From contig JAFMYY010000007.1 of assembly GCA_017948555.1 (NCBI GenBank), positions 1 to 64,000 of the forward strand: a stretch of 64,000 nt of DNA, given 5' to 3'. The notes under the pieces were generated by a model that was not told the DNA's origin, ran no database searches, and saw only the letters and a list, made by a program, of their open reading frames with translations. Each line of letters begins with the position of its first letter. Within the stretch, counting starts at the first letter, position 1. The position numbers were made by a program, and so were the translations under genes. The stretch comes from Cesiribacteraceae bacterium YIM B00369 (GTDB lineage: Bacteria; Bacteroidota; Bacteroidia; Cytophagales; Cyclobacteriaceae). Shown here in pieces: positions 16,704-29,439 of this stretch.

Positions 16704-17420
16704 ATGAAAAAATATCACCTTATTTACCTTGTCATTTTTAGCGCCGGCTTATTCTCTTTTGATGCCCGCAGCCAAACCCCGGCAAACACTAATACACCTG
16801 AAGTCCGCGAAGCAAAGGATCGCAAAGCAAAATCAGATGCAGAACAGGAAAAGAAAGCAAAAGAGTGGGTAGGATCCCTTCATCTTAATGATAAAGCAAA
16901 AGAAGACCGCCTAGAGGAAGTGATAGCCAATCACCTTAAAACCATCCGGGACTGGCATAATGAGCATCCTTTTACAACTGTTCCCGCAGGGATTAATCCC
17001 CTGGACGGAAAACCATTAAGTGAACTGGACCGGCAAGTTATTGCAAACTCTGCCATGCCAAAATCTGTACATGAGAACTTAATGGCCGGACTCCGGAAGG
17101 ATTTGAACGAAGAGCAGGTGGAGGCCATACTGGACAAATACACAATTGGCAAAGTAGATTTTACCATGAAGGGATATCATGCCATAGTGCCTGACCTTAC
17201 AGATGAAGAGGAGAAAACAATTCGCGGATTCCTGGAGCAGGCACGCGAACAGGCGGTGGATTACAAAAATATGGAGCAGATATCCGCAATTTTTGAGATC
17301 TATAAAACCAAGGCTGAACAGCACCTGAACAGCAATGGCCGCAACTGGAGGGAACTCTACAAATCATACGTCAAAAAAGCTCAGGCCGAAAAAGCAGCAA
17401 AGGAGAAGTCAGGGGAATGA
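16704..17420 (+). CDS. DUF3826 exported protein (first copy)
   Basis: A 238-residue protein with a Sec signal peptide (about 1-23, YLVIFSAGLFSFDARSQ). The mature part is helical and highly charged: an alpha-helical stretch rich in Lys/Glu (about 30-85), then a conserved core with LRKDLNEEQVEAILDKYTIGKVDFTMKGYHAIVPDLTDEEEKTIRGFLEQARE (about 131-183), which the second copy at 62228-62905 matches segment by segment (LSPEQVDGVKDGMTYG, GYIAMLPELTEEQKEKIL). The family has no established function but recurs beside pectin-degrading genes of Bacteroidota. It ends the + strand run and faces a terminator-like hairpin at 17436-17473. Confidence 0.8.
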   Translation: MKKYHLIYLVIFSAGLFSFDARSQTPANTNTPEVREAKDRKAKSDAEQEKKAKEWVGSLHLNDKAKEDRLEEVIANHLKTIRDWHNEHPFTTVPAGINPLDGKPLSELDRQVIANSAMPKSVHENLMAGLRKDLNEEQVEAILDKYTIGKVDFTMKGYHAIVPDLTDEEEKTIRGFLEQAREQAVDYKNMEQISAIFEIYKTKAEQHLNSNGRNWRELYKSYVKKAQAEKAAKEKSGE

Positions 17421-17435
17421 GATTCCGTAAATAAC

Positions 17436-17473
17436 AAACAGGTAGAAAACAATGACCGGGGATTTACCTGTTT
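17436..17473. terminator. Weak bidirectional terminator between convergent genes
   Basis: AAACAGGTA (17436-17444) pairs with its complement (17465-17473) around a 20-nt loop, with T-runs on both flanks. The right arm contains the stop codon of the minus-strand DUF1080 gene. Position between convergent genes supports termination for both; the long loop makes it weak. Confidence 0.5.
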
Positions 17474-18276
17474 TGTTTCATACCCAGCTTCCTGATTTCC
17501 ACCTTTCGGAAGTCAATTGGATGACCTTCGCTTTGCAATGCAATAAAACCTTCCTTCAGGGGCTTACCATCCTGCTTTATGGCAGGATCATAGTTGTTTA
17601 CTACGCCACCACCTATATGTGGTTTGGAATACTGCAGTACAGTATCTCCATTAATGATGTGGGTGATCAGGGAATCGCCCAAAACAATAAGTTCTGCCCG
17701 CACCCATTCGTTAATCCCATAAGTATCTGAATCTGAATTGAGGCAATGGTCAGGATAAATTTCGCCATTATAAACAATGTCCGTACCGGGAGAGCACATA
17801 TTGCCTGTTGGCCGAGGCTGCCCATCGTCCAGACCGGCAAGAAACTGGAATTCAACAGCTATGGGCCAATCCTGCTCAGGGGGCATAGTAGCAGGATCCT
17901 GCGAGTGGAACATAACTCCACTATTTCTAAAAGTGTAAGAAGGTGCATCCTCTTTAAAGCCTTCTAAAAAACGATATTCTACCAGCAGGTGATAAGAGGA
18001 AAATGGTTCTTTATAATAAATATGACCAAACTGCTCATTAAATGGCCCGTATCCATCGTATCGAACTCTAAGCAGTCCATCCTCAACTCTAAAAGTGTTC
18101 CCGAAATTCTCCCCCACCTCATGATGATTGATCTTTACAATCCAGTCATCAAGATCATGTCCATTAAAAAGAGAAACCCATTCCCCTTTTTCACTATTGT
18201 CATGTTCATGGTTGCAGGAGGAAAAGACTGGGATTAGTGCTATTAACACGCAGAAGCTAAAATAATTTTTATTCAT
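17464..18276 (-). CDS. DUF1080 (3-keto-disaccharide hydrolase-like) lipoprotein
   Basis: A 270-residue lipoprotein with lipobox FSSC, acylated Cys at 21. The mature part is a concanavalin-like jelly roll of the DUF1080 family: start motif WVSLFNGHDLDDWIVKI, then FRVEDGLLRVRYDG, YHLLVEYRFL, NSGVMFHSQ, VEFQFLAGLDDG, and the closing GFIALQSEGHPIDFRKVEIR. Members have been reported to hydrolyse 3-keto-glycosides, while others seem to be carbohydrate-binding; which applies here cannot be told. It is downstream of QueD on the same strand (208 bp) and converges with DUF3826. Confidence 0.85.
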   Translation of the reverse strand: MNKNYFSFCVLIALIPVFSSCNHEHDNSEKGEWVSLFNGHDLDDWIVKINHHEVGENFGNTFRVEDGLLRVRYDGYGPFNEQFGHIYYKEPFSSYHLLVEYRFLEGFKEDAPSYTFRNSGVMFHSQDPATMPPEQDWPIAVEFQFLAGLDDGQPRPTGNMCSPGTDIVYNGEIYPDHCLNSDSDTYGINEWVRAELIVLGDSLITHIINGDTVLQYSKPHIGGGVVNNYDPAIKQDGKPLKEGFIALQSEGHPIDFRKVEIRKLGMKQNR

Positions 18277-18484
18277 CAGACTTTTTGAGCTTTAGTGTAA
18301 TTAACCAGAAGGAATTATTACTGTAAATCAGAAATAAGAATTTTTCAAATTAGAAAATGGAAAGATAAATTCTGCAGACCTGCCAATACTAATCCCTCCT
18401 TTGGCTTCTGAAATTTTTAAGCGCAGGATTTAATACTCTTCCTGCTTTCTCTTCTCTCCTGATTATCAGCTTAAAATTTCTAAT

Positions 18485-18949
18485 TCATAACGCCTGTTCT
18501 ACATTATCAGAAGCAAACCATTCTGCAAAAGAATTTTCGGTTTCTGAAAGCATAAGGCGAATGAGCTGAATGTTTCCCGGGATATGGGCTATAAGACGAT
18601 CCTTAATATCGAGCAGCATATTTTCGCAACTGGGCTGGTAAGGGAGCAAAATGAGTTTCTCTCCATTCTTTTGCAGTTGGCGAATGAGCTCCGGATTACT
18701 TTTTTGGTGCAGAAGAAGTGCATGATCCCAATCTTCAATTATAAGTGAATTTACAAGCTTTTTAAGCTCTCCAAAATCCATTACCATTCCATCTTTCGGG
18801 TGCTCCGCTTCATTTCGCACTCTCCCCCGTACACATACCTCCAGTTTATAAGAGTGTCCGTGAATATTTTTACAGGCGCCATCGTAGCCTGATAGCGCAT
18901 GCGCCGCCTCAAAGCAAAACTTTCTTGTAATTCTGATCCAATCTGACAT
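18485..18949 (-). CDS. queD: 6-pyruvoyl/6-carboxy-tetrahydropterin synthase homologue (QueD type)
   Basis: A 154-residue cytoplasmic enzyme of the PTPS/QueD family. The zinc ligands are H17 (EAAH), H30 and H32 in the C-x3-H-x-H signature; the catalytic cysteine is C26. The DWDHALLL stretch (D75/H76) supplies the other triad members, and a conserved Glu follows in LSETENSFAEW. QueD converts 7,8-dihydroneopterin triphosphate to 6-carboxytetrahydropterin, the first committed step to preQ0 and queuosine. No other que gene is near, and the gene has nothing obvious to do with pectin. It is preceded by a 329-bp region and probably has its own promoter. Confidence 0.85.
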   Translation of the reverse strand: MSDWIRITRKFCFEAAHALSGYDGACKNIHGHSYKLEVCVRGRVRNEAEHPKDGMVMDFGELKKLVNSLIIEDWDHALLLHQKSNPELIRQLQKNGEKLILLPYQPSCENMLLDIKDRLIAHIPGNIQLIRLMLSETENSFAEWFASDNVEQAL

Positions 18950-19278
18950 AATTATTTTGATACCTTTTTAATTCCTGATTCTGTTACTACAATTATGGGG
19001 ACTGTAAGATACCGAAGACATTAAGGCTAATATATGATTTAAATCAGTTTAGTGAGGTGAAATACAGACAATAACATTGAGTTCTTAAAATACTCCCAAA
19101 CATCCGGCAGGCATAATCAATTTTTTAAATAAGCTGTTATACTAAAGGTCATAAAAATCATACAGGCCCAACTATTATCTTCTGTTTAAGTTCTTGATTT
19201 CTATTCATCTAAAATTAAGAACCTCCAAAGCCTTTTCACCGGAGGTTCCTGATCAACATTTTTATAATACCAGACACA
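18950..19278. other. Intergenic stretch between QueD and GH106
   Basis: 329 bp without an ORF. It contains the presumed terminator of the long minus-strand operon at 19219-19248 and the upstream region of the QueD gene. I could not identify a convincing promoter. Confidence 0.5.
19219..19248 (-). terminator. Terminator of the minus-strand glycosidase operon
   Basis: GAACCTCC (19219-19226) pairs perfectly with 19241-19248 around a 14-nt loop. On the minus strand the stem is followed by a U-rich tail, and it lies 30 nt after the GH106 stop codon. Confidence 0.65.
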
Positions 19279-22200
19279 CTACCCTACCTGCTGCGCTGCA
19301 TCTTTTACAATCCTCACAGGTCCTAAGAGTCCAGCTTTCAGGAGGGGTTTATCTTTCAGCCTGAAAGGGGCAGTGGTATTCGATATGCGCTGATCTTCGG
19401 GAAGCTGCTGATCGCCGATGAGGCGGTTGGCCCAGGTGTTGCTCACTTCTATGCTGAGCTGATTCTCACCTGCCTGCAGGGCATCCGTAATCTCTACGCG
19501 AAAGGGAGCAGTCCAGGCTACTCCACAGCTTTGACCGTTAAGTTTCACTTCTGCAATATTGGCCACATCGCCTAACTGAAGCCATACCCGATCCTTTCCC
19601 TTTACCGGAACTTTCCAGATAAAGGTTTGTGAATAGGCTGCCGTTCCTGAATAGTGGCGGATATTAAATTCAGTATGCCGGCTCCAATCGCTGAGGCGGG
19701 AAAAAGTTACGGGCGCAGCAGGGCCTCCAAAGCGGGTATCGAAATTGACCTGCCAGTCTCCCTCTATGGGCTGTACTACAACAGGTTCAATCCAGTTCTT
19801 TCCCTCATTACTGTTAGCTTTGCGGGTTGGCTTTTGCAACAGAACGAAAATGGATCCGTTCGGCTCCAGCTTCAGAGGAAGAATGGTTCTTCCCTGCTCA
19901 ATCCTCCATTCACCGGCTGAACGAACTTCGCCGTTAACAGCATCCACCAGCTCAGGCTCCCGTCCGTGTACACGCATGGATATTTCAACCAGCTGTTGCT
20001 TTTCCTGCTGATTTGAGATAAAATATATATCCTTGCCTGGCTCAGTACGATGAACCCAGGCAATATTATTTACATTTAACCCGTCGCTATCCTTCACCAC
20101 CAAATCCTGCTCAATACCCAGTGGACTTAAGGAATTGCCTTGATATGGCCCCTGTATTACTTTTCCCTTTCCTGTTTTCCACACCTTTAAATTACTACCT
20201 GCCCCACTGCTTACCTCCACAGCTTCCCCACTCCACAATTCATCCACTGTTTTTTGTATAAGTTCATCGCCCTCTGAAGAGGCTTCCAGGCCCGGGCTAT
20301 GTTGCCACCTTTCTTCCACCAGAATAGTCGCACCATCTTTTACCAGCTGGAGAAGGTGTCTGGCCATTTCAGGTGATAGCCTGTTTCCTTCAGGCATCAT
20401 CCGCCGGCTCCCCGGAATAACCAGCAGACCATAACAAGCACCACCAGGCAGCACAATTTTCCCGTCGCGCACCTTCGCAAGCCGCAGCAGTGCATCGCGG
20501 TTGATGGAGTCATAGGCATATCCCCGGAGCGGATCTGTAAAATGGTCAGCATCAGCAATGTTGGCTAACAGGGTTACGCCATCAGGTTTCTCCCGAAGGG
20601 GCTGCCCTTCATTCGCCAGCCGTTGTGCCTCTTTTTCCACCACTTCAGCCCCAAATAAACCAGGCAAAACCGGCACCAGGCGATCAGGAAGGACAGCCCG
20701 CCGCGGAACTTCCTCTCCTGTAAAGACCGCAATATCCGCCACATGGCGGCCTTGTTGTAAAAGAGACTGGCAACGCTGTGCATAATCTACCCAGGCACGC
20801 CCTGCTTTCCACCATGTCTGGTCGCGCTGAAAGTAGAGGCCTACTCCATCAAGTGTCATTCCCGGCTTACGATCGGGCCATGGATTATGAACAAACACAT
20901 GGTAAATAAAACGATTGACTCCCAGCGTATAATTACGGTCACCCATGGCCTTCATCATGGCAGGATGCTCGCTCCAGTCCATGCGAACGGTAGTAAAAGC
21001 CTCTGCCTGCACGATATTTTTACCATACACATGCGCTCCGGAAACAGCATCCAGAATATCGTTTGGTTTGTCATGGGTAGGGCTGTTCAGCCAAAACTCT
21101 CCCATTGGAGCATCTACATTATCGTAATGCAACATCCCATCGCCCACCATGGTTGGTGCAATACTTTCCGCTGCAAAAGTACAACCTTTGGCATGGGCCT
21201 GCTCCGCCATGGGTTTAAAGAAGTTGTCATTCACCAGTTCGGTAATCGTCTGGCGGATATCATACAGGAAGCGCTCTGAAATTTCTGCACTCTCTACAGG
21301 AACGCCTGCCATAGCGGGCAGATAAGGCATCAGGTCATAGCCTCTTCTCTTCTTAAACTCCTCCCGAAAAACCGGAGACCAGTTCTGGCTCCCACATTCC
21401 CAGCTATCGATAAAGAAGTATTTAAGCACCCGTCCGGCCAGGTCGGGGCCCGCCTGACGGACGGCTTCTCCAAACCAATTATCAAACTGCAGGCGTGCAG
21501 CATCTGGATTAAATTTATCGCATTCCAGTCCTTTTCCAGCGCCTCCAATATAATTTTCATGCCCGGTAGATGTGTGGCCAAGCCGGAGAATTGTCCACTC
21601 TCCTTCCGGTACCTTCCAGTTCAACTTACCGCTGGCATCCATAAATTCGCTGATGTCCAGGATCTGAGCCTTCGGCACACACAGTCTGTCGGGAATCTGA
21701 GCAGTTGTCGTACGGGGAGCGATTCGCCACACCTCTCCGTTTTTCCCTTCGTACTGATGGATTCTTGGAGCACCGGAAAGCTCTATTCCTGAAATTTTGA
21801 GAACAGGCTTCCATTTCGCTGATTCCAGATCTTCGGCCCCCGGTTCCGTACCTGCTTTATCGAATGCGAAGCGGAAAATACTGGCAGTAACGGGTACTAT
21901 TGCATGAGTGGTGTGGAAATCATAATCCTGCCAGCCATGCCTTGCCGGCTCTAACTGATCTACCTCCTTAAAATTCTGTCCATCCTCACTGACTTCAATC
22001 CTCAGCCTGTGGGCCTGATGATTATTCCACTGCGTGCGAATGATTATAGAACGACATGTAAATGGTTTTTCAAATGCATATTGTATCCAGGCTGCCTTTT
22101 CACTTTTAAACTGCTCCTCATTTCCTTCCTTTACCAGGAACTGCGCATTTACACCCTGTTCACTGGTGGTTACTTTTGGCACAACATTCCGGGTATTCAA

Positions 22201-22800
22201 TTCCGCATGTTCCACCTTCGGAAAAGCCAGTAAAGCAATATCTTTATAATAGCCTTTAATTGCCAGGGGCTGAGCAATAGTGTCCGAATACTCCTTTCCT
22301 CCTTTAGTAAAAGTTTCCGTCCACACCACTTTTTGCATTGAGAGTTCAGGAGTAATCCAGGGGCCTCCAGCCACTGCAAAACCATCACAGGCATGCATTC
22401 CTATCTGAATGCCCAGCCGGTCCGCCTCCTCCATCGCATGTTTCACCATTCCCCACCACTCAGGACTTAGCTGTTCTACAGGAGGGTCCATTAAGGGAGG
22501 ATTATCCGGTCCTTTTATGGACATCAGATATGCATATCCAATCCCTGCTTCCTTCATGGCTTCTAAATCGGCTGTTATTCCTTCCCTGGAAACGCTTGCC
22601 TTCATCCAATGCCATAAAACACCCGGTTTAGCATCATCAGGAGGGTTTAAAAATAACTTAGTCAGGTCCGCCGCTTCAGCACCATCTGCCACAAGCTCTT
22701 TACTGCTGCAGGAAGATAATAAATTACCAGAGACAAAAGCCGCAAGAGTAGCAGTTCCTGTCTTTACAATAAATTCTCTCCTATTCCATTTAAAGTTCAT
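19279..22800 (-). CDS. GH106 alpha-L-rhamnosidase
   Basis: An 1173-residue exported enzyme. The N-terminus has a twin-arginine type signal (NRREFIVKTG, then a hydrophobic stretch and SSCSS), so export as a folded protein, possibly a Tat lipoprotein. The family core begins LFLNPPDDAKPGVLWHWMKASVSREGITADLEAMKEAGIGYAYLM (about 49-93). It continues with a TIM-barrel half carrying FFIDSWECGSQNWSP and a beta-sandwich with a lectin-like insertion (about 250-330). The C-terminal galactose-binding-like domain ends DVANIAEVKLNGQSCGVAWTAPFRVEITDAL. The best-studied relative (BT0986 of Bacteroides thetaiotaomicron) is a calcium-dependent rhamnosidase of rhamnogalacturonan II and has a similar length. This is the last gene of the minus-strand run and is followed by a terminator. 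Confidence 0.88.
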   Translation of the reverse strand: MNFKWNRREFIVKTGTATLAAFVSGNLLSSCSSKELVADGAEAADLTKLFLNPPDDAKPGVLWHWMKASVSREGITADLEAMKEAGIGYAYLMSIKGPDNPPLMDPPVEQLSPEWWGMVKHAMEEADRLGIQIGMHACDGFAVAGGPWITPELSMQKVVWTETFTKGGKEYSDTIAQPLAIKGYYKDIALLAFPKVEHAELNTRNVVPKVTTSEQGVNAQFLVKEGNEEQFKSEKAAWIQYAFEKPFTCRSIIIRTQWNNHQAHRLRIEVSEDGQNFKEVDQLEPARHGWQDYDFHTTHAIVPVTASIFRFAFDKAGTEPGAEDLESAKWKPVLKISGIELSGAPRIHQYEGKNGEVWRIAPRTTTAQIPDRLCVPKAQILDISEFMDASGKLNWKVPEGEWTILRLGHTSTGHENYIGGAGKGLECDKFNPDAARLQFDNWFGEAVRQAGPDLAGRVLKYFFIDSWECGSQNWSPVFREEFKKRRGYDLMPYLPAMAGVPVESAEISERFLYDIRQTITELVNDNFFKPMAEQAHAKGCTFAAESIAPTMVGDGMLHYDNVDAPMGEFWLNSPTHDKPNDILDAVSGAHVYGKNIVQAEAFTTVRMDWSEHPAMMKAMGDRNYTLGVNRFIYHVFVHNPWPDRKPGMTLDGVGLYFQRDQTWWKAGRAWVDYAQRCQSLLQQGRHVADIAVFTGEEVPRRAVLPDRLVPVLPGLFGAEVVEKEAQRLANEGQPLREKPDGVTLLANIADADHFTDPLRGYAYDSINRDALLRLAKVRDGKIVLPGGACYGLLVIPGSRRMMPEGNRLSPEMARHLLQLVKDGATILVEERWQHSPGLEASSEGDELIQKTVDELWSGEAVEVSSGAGSNLKVWKTGKGKVIQGPYQGNSLSPLGIEQDLVVKDSDGLNVNNIAWVHRTEPGKDIYFISNQQEKQQLVEISMRVHGREPELVDAVNGEVRSAGEWRIEQGRTILPLKLEPNGSIFVLLQKPTRKANSNEGKNWIEPVVVQPIEGDWQVNFDTRFGGPAAPVTFSRLSDWSRHTEFNIRHYSGTAAYSQTFIWKVPVKGKDRVWLQLGDVANIAEVKLNGQSCGVAWTAPFRVEITDALQAGENQLSIEVSNTWANRLIGDQQLPEDQRISNTTAPFRLKDKPLLKAGLLGPVRIVKDAAQQVG

Positions 22801-22813
22801 ATTTTTACTTAAA

Positions 22814-22989
22814 GACTTGAGATGTGAGACATGAGATTTCAGATTTAAGACGGGAGAAAATAGCTTTAACTGTTTGAAATTGTCTTCATAAAATCGGGAA
22901 AATCCTCACCGGAAGAAAATCTCACTTAAAGCCCTGATGATTATTGAAAAGAAATCCCGCACGTGAACCCCATCTCCCATCTCTTGTCT
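22814..22989. repeat. Degenerate short-repeat intergenic element
   Basis: The 200-bp gap between GH2 and GH106 is bordered by purine-rich 7-nt tandem units (variants of GAGATGT, GAGACAT, GAGATTT, CAGATTT at 22814-22851) and, 120 bp on, by pyrimidine-rich CATCTCC/CATCTCT units (22971-22989). The two ends are imperfect inverted copies of each other. Similar short G/A-T repeats are scattered in Bacteroidota intergenic DNA. No function is evident. Confidence 0.4.
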
Positions 22990-23000
22990 GTTGCCGGAAA

Positions 23001-26387
<3,387 letters not shown>

Positions 26388-26461
26388 TCACACAAGTCTG
26401 ATCTCAGTGACATTAACAGAGGCACCTGATACTTACTCTGTTAATCTGTCTTCCGGTGTTT

Positions 26462-27763
26462 TTAATCTGTTGTCTGACTTCTCACCTTATACCCCGATAA
26501 CCCAAAATACAGAATTACCGCAAAGCATATAAGAGGAACGAAGTAGCCTGTTTGTACATTATTGTTGTTCATATCGATAATTGTGCCCATCAGGTAGGGA
26601 AGGATTGCGCCTCCTGCTATGGACATTATTAATAAGGATGAGCCGGTTTTGATTTCTTCTCCCAGTCCTTTTACTCCAAGAGAAAAAATAGTAGGGAACA
26701 TGATGGACATAAAGAATCCAAGAGCCCCTAAAGAGTAAATTACATAAGCCCCATCTCCGAAAATGGCTGTAGCCGACAGCAACACAGACAGTACTGCATA
26801 AATGGAGAGGAGCCGCGGAGGAGCCACATAATTCATGAAAAAGGTTCCGGCAAAGCGGCCGGCCATAAACAGAAATCCATACATACCTAAATAATAGCCG
26901 GCAGTCTTTTCATCCATACCACCCCCCTGCTTTGCCATACTGATAAAGAAACTTGTTACACATACCTGTGCGCCCACATAAAAGAACTGCGCCACCACCG
27001 CCCGGCTTAAATGTTTGTGACGGAAAGCGGATATAAACTCAGATATCCTGGTTTTCGGACTTTCCTGTTTTACTTCAGGAAGAGATACAAACCACGTTAT
27101 AATGGCACATAAGAGCAGCACCCCACCTAAAATGATAAATGGCATTTTAACAGCAGCTGCTTCCTCAGAAAGGTAGGCCAGTCTCTCCACATCCGGCATG
27201 CCGGCTAATTCAGAACCGGTAAACTCCACTCCCGACAGTATAAACTGTGTTCCGATCAGGGGCGCAATAATGGCCGCCAGACCATTGAAGGAAGCTGCCA
27301 GATTTAAGCGGAAAGTAGCTTTCTCCGGCTTACCAAGTATTGTAGCATAAGGATTGGCTGCTGTTTCAAGAATGGTCAATCCACAGCCAATAATAAAAAG
27401 GGCAAGCAAAAAAATCTCGTACATGCGGGTATTTGCAGCCGGAATAAAGAGAAAAGCACCCAGTGCAAAAATCAGCAGACCTGTAATAATACCATTTTTA
27501 TACCCCCACTTTTTGAGGAAAATACCGGCAGGAACGGCCATTAAAAAATAAGCCAGAAAAACGGAAGTATCAATAAGGGTCGACTGCCGGTTATTTAATT
27601 CACAGGCTTTCTTCAGGTGAGGAATAAGGATAGCATTGAGATTATGCGCCAGCCCCCATAAAAAGAATAAACTTGTAATAAGGATAAAGGGGATCAGATA
27701 CTGATTCCTGCTCCCGGAGTTTTCCGTAGCTATGGGTTGTGCCTGTGTTGGAATACCTGCCAT
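26462..27763 (-). CDS. FucP-type MFS sugar transporter
   Basis: A 433-residue inner-membrane transporter with twelve predicted helices. The start at 27763 (MAGIPTQAQ) is preferred over a longer frame that begins inside the upstream gene with a lysine-rich, non-hydrophobic lead. Signatures of the fucose:H+ symporter family are present: FFLWGLAHNLNAILIPHLKKA in helix 1, NPYATILG after helix 4, and FMSIMFPTIFSLG plus GGAILPYLMG in the C-terminal half. This family carries monosaccharides such as L-fucose, rhamnose or hexoses with H+. It starts 38 nt after the MaoC-like stop and is the last gene of the cassette 34344-26462, so the imported sugar is probably the one handled by those enzymes. Confidence 0.88.
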   Translation of the reverse strand: MAGIPTQAQPIATENSGSRNQYLIPFILITSLFFLWGLAHNLNAILIPHLKKACELNNRQSTLIDTSVFLAYFLMAVPAGIFLKKWGYKNGIITGLLIFALGAFLFIPAANTRMYEIFLLALFIIGCGLTILETAANPYATILGKPEKATFRLNLAASFNGLAAIIAPLIGTQFILSGVEFTGSELAGMPDVERLAYLSEEAAAVKMPFIILGGVLLLCAIITWFVSLPEVKQESPKTRISEFISAFRHKHLSRAVVAQFFYVGAQVCVTSFFISMAKQGGGMDEKTAGYYLGMYGFLFMAGRFAGTFFMNYVAPPRLLSIYAVLSVLLSATAIFGDGAYVIYSLGALGFFMSIMFPTIFSLGVKGLGEEIKTGSSLLIMSIAGGAILPYLMGTIIDMNNNNVQTGYFVPLICFAVILYFGLSGYKVRSQTTD

Positions 27764-27801
27764 GCGTTTCTTTTTTTTTAAAATTTGCTTCTTTTTCCTG
27801 A

Positions 27802-28254
27802 CTAGCTGGCAGAATTTTTCCTTTTCACAACCAGAAGGTGATCGCATACAAGCACAACATCATTATGCTGGTTCAGTATTTCCACATGCTCTACTACAGT
27901 TCCCAGTTCAGGTTTTTTTCCATCTGATTTCTCCGAAATAGTAATCTCGGAATGGATGGTATCGCCAATAAAAACCGGTTTTACAAAGCGGAGCCTGTCA
28001 TAGCCTTTGGACATTGCCTCCGGATTAATTTCCGAGGCGGTCATCCCGATTCCTATACTAAAGATCATGGTTCCGTGGGCAATCCGCTGTTTAAAAGGCT
28101 GGGTTTTGCACCACTCTTCATCCACATGGTGAGGAAAGAAGTCCCCCGTATGCCCGGCATGTACCATAATATCTGTTTCCGTAATGGTCCTTCCCAGAGT
28201 GGTCCGTTTATCTCCCACCGTATAATCCTCAAAAAATATTGATCTGAAATACAT
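27802..28254 (-). CDS. MaoC-like (hot-dog) acyl-CoA dehydratase
   Basis: A 150-residue single hot-dog-domain protein. The R-hydratase catalytic pair is present with normal spacing: D38 and H43 in [12 protein letters not shown]. The motif [14 protein letters not shown] that follows is also typical. Such proteins hydrate trans-enoyl-CoA or dehydrate hydroxyacyl-CoA; some act on mesaconyl- or other branched C4-C5 CoA esters. Adjacent family III CoA-transferases would supply a CoA thioester, which makes a real enzymatic role likely here. It is cytoplasmic. Gaps of 69 bp upstream and 38 bp downstream support one transcript with its neighbours. Confidence 0.88.
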   Translation of the reverse strand: MYFRSIFFEDYTVGDKRTTLGRTITETDIMVHAGHTGDFFPHHVDEEWCKTQPFKQRIAHGTMIFSIGIGMTASEINPEAMSKGYDRLRFVKPVFIGDTIHSEITISEKSDGKKPELGTVVEHVEILNQHNDVVLVCDHLLVVKRKNSAS

Positions 28255-28323
28255 ATGCTGCTTACTTATTTTTATTATGTTTTGATTTCTCTTTCACCGT
28301 ATGAGATGCCAAACCTGACAGGT

Positions 28324-29403
28324 TTATTCTGACTCCAGCTGCCCGGCCACCACCACACCACCGGTATCACTGGATTTGTAGGCAGATTCCACTACTGCCA
28401 TAGTCCTGATCACATCTTCCACACTTGTGGGTAATTCTTTGGTTTCACCTTGCTGATAGCGCATCAGGCTTGACATGGTGCCGATAAAGGCATCCGGAAA
28501 CCAGGATCCTTCAAGTTCGAGGGTTTGCCATTTACATTTTTTACCTCTTTCCTGCAGGCAGTACTGGAAATGGTCGGGCACACCCTGCGGATAATCCATC
28601 AGTAAACCCATTTTAGCTTTAATTGCTCCTTTTGTGCCTTCCCATTTTATAAAGCTCTCCTGCTGGTCGGGCCCGAAAGAGTGATCGTGATTAGTATTGA
28701 TAACGGCATGAAGCGTATCGCCATAATCGAATAAAATGGTGGAACGGGAGGAGGACAGACTTTTGCCCGGATGCTTTAAGGTTTTGGCAAGCACGGACCG
28801 GGGATCACCAAAAAAGGACCGGATCAGGTCGATGTAATGGATACTGTGGTACTGGATTTCCAGGCGTGGGTGTATCATTACGTGCGGGAATAGTTCCCAG
28901 GGTGTTTCAACTGTTACCCGCACCTCCATATCGTATACCTCTCCTATGAGTCCCTGCTCAATCATATTCCTGGCTGCACTCACATAAGGAGCAAAACGGA
29001 GCTGGCAGTTAATAGCGGCTGCAAGCTTTTTCCTTCTGCAGACTTCTAAAATTTCTTTCGACTGCCAGTAGTAATCACCCATAGGCTTTTGAATCAGAAC
29101 TGCACAGCCATCGGGTAGTTGCTCCAGGGTTTCCACAAATTTTTCGGGCATGATGGTGATATCATACACTGCATCTGCCGGTGCATGAGCTACCGCATCT
29201 GCTACGGTATCATACACATGGGGTATGCCCCATTCCGCAGCAAGCTTTTCTGCTTTGGACCTGGTACGGTTGGTTATACCCACCACCTTAAAACCTGCTT
29301 TTTTATAGGCTGGCAAATGTGCATCTCCTACTATTCCACCGGCACCAATAATAACAATTGGCAGTGGGTTATCGGGTAAAGTGGGTTTATAATTTATATC
29401 CAT
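28324..29403 (-). CDS. Gfo/Idh/MocA-family NAD(P)-dependent oxidoreductase
   Basis: A 359-residue cytoplasmic dehydrogenase. Start at 29403 (MDINYKPTLPDN); the longer frame adds MTQYSILTS without support. The Rossmann dinucleotide motif is VIIGAGGIVGDAHLPAYKKAG (about 17-37). The conserved lysine is in IQKPMG, where the family normally has EKP, and the substrate domain has a histidine pair in QYHSIHYIDLIRSFFG. Family members oxidise a sugar or inositol hydroxyl, or an aldose C1 (the D-apiose dehydrogenase ApsD belongs to this superfamily). Here it lies 36 nt after one solute-binding protein gene and just before MaoC. A dehydrogenation step before or after CoA activation is the reasonable reading; substrate unknown. 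Confidence 0.88.
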   Translation of the reverse strand: MDINYKPTLPDNPLPIVIIGAGGIVGDAHLPAYKKAGFKVVGITNRTRSKAEKLAAEWGIPHVYDTVADAVAHAPADAVYDITIMPEKFVETLEQLPDGCAVLIQKPMGDYYWQSKEILEVCRRKKLAAAINCQLRFAPYVSAARNMIEQGLIGEVYDMEVRVTVETPWELFPHVMIHPRLEIQYHSIHYIDLIRSFFGDPRSVLAKTLKHPGKSLSSSRSTILFDYGDTLHAVINTNHDHSFGPDQQESFIKWEGTKGAIKAKMGLLMDYPQGVPDHFQYCLQERGKKCKWQTLELEGSWFPDAFIGTMSSLMRYQQGETKELPTSVEDVIRTMAVVESAYKSSDTGGVVVAGQLESE

Positions 29404-29439
29404 AGAAGTTAGTATTGAGTATTGAGTCATTCATTAACC

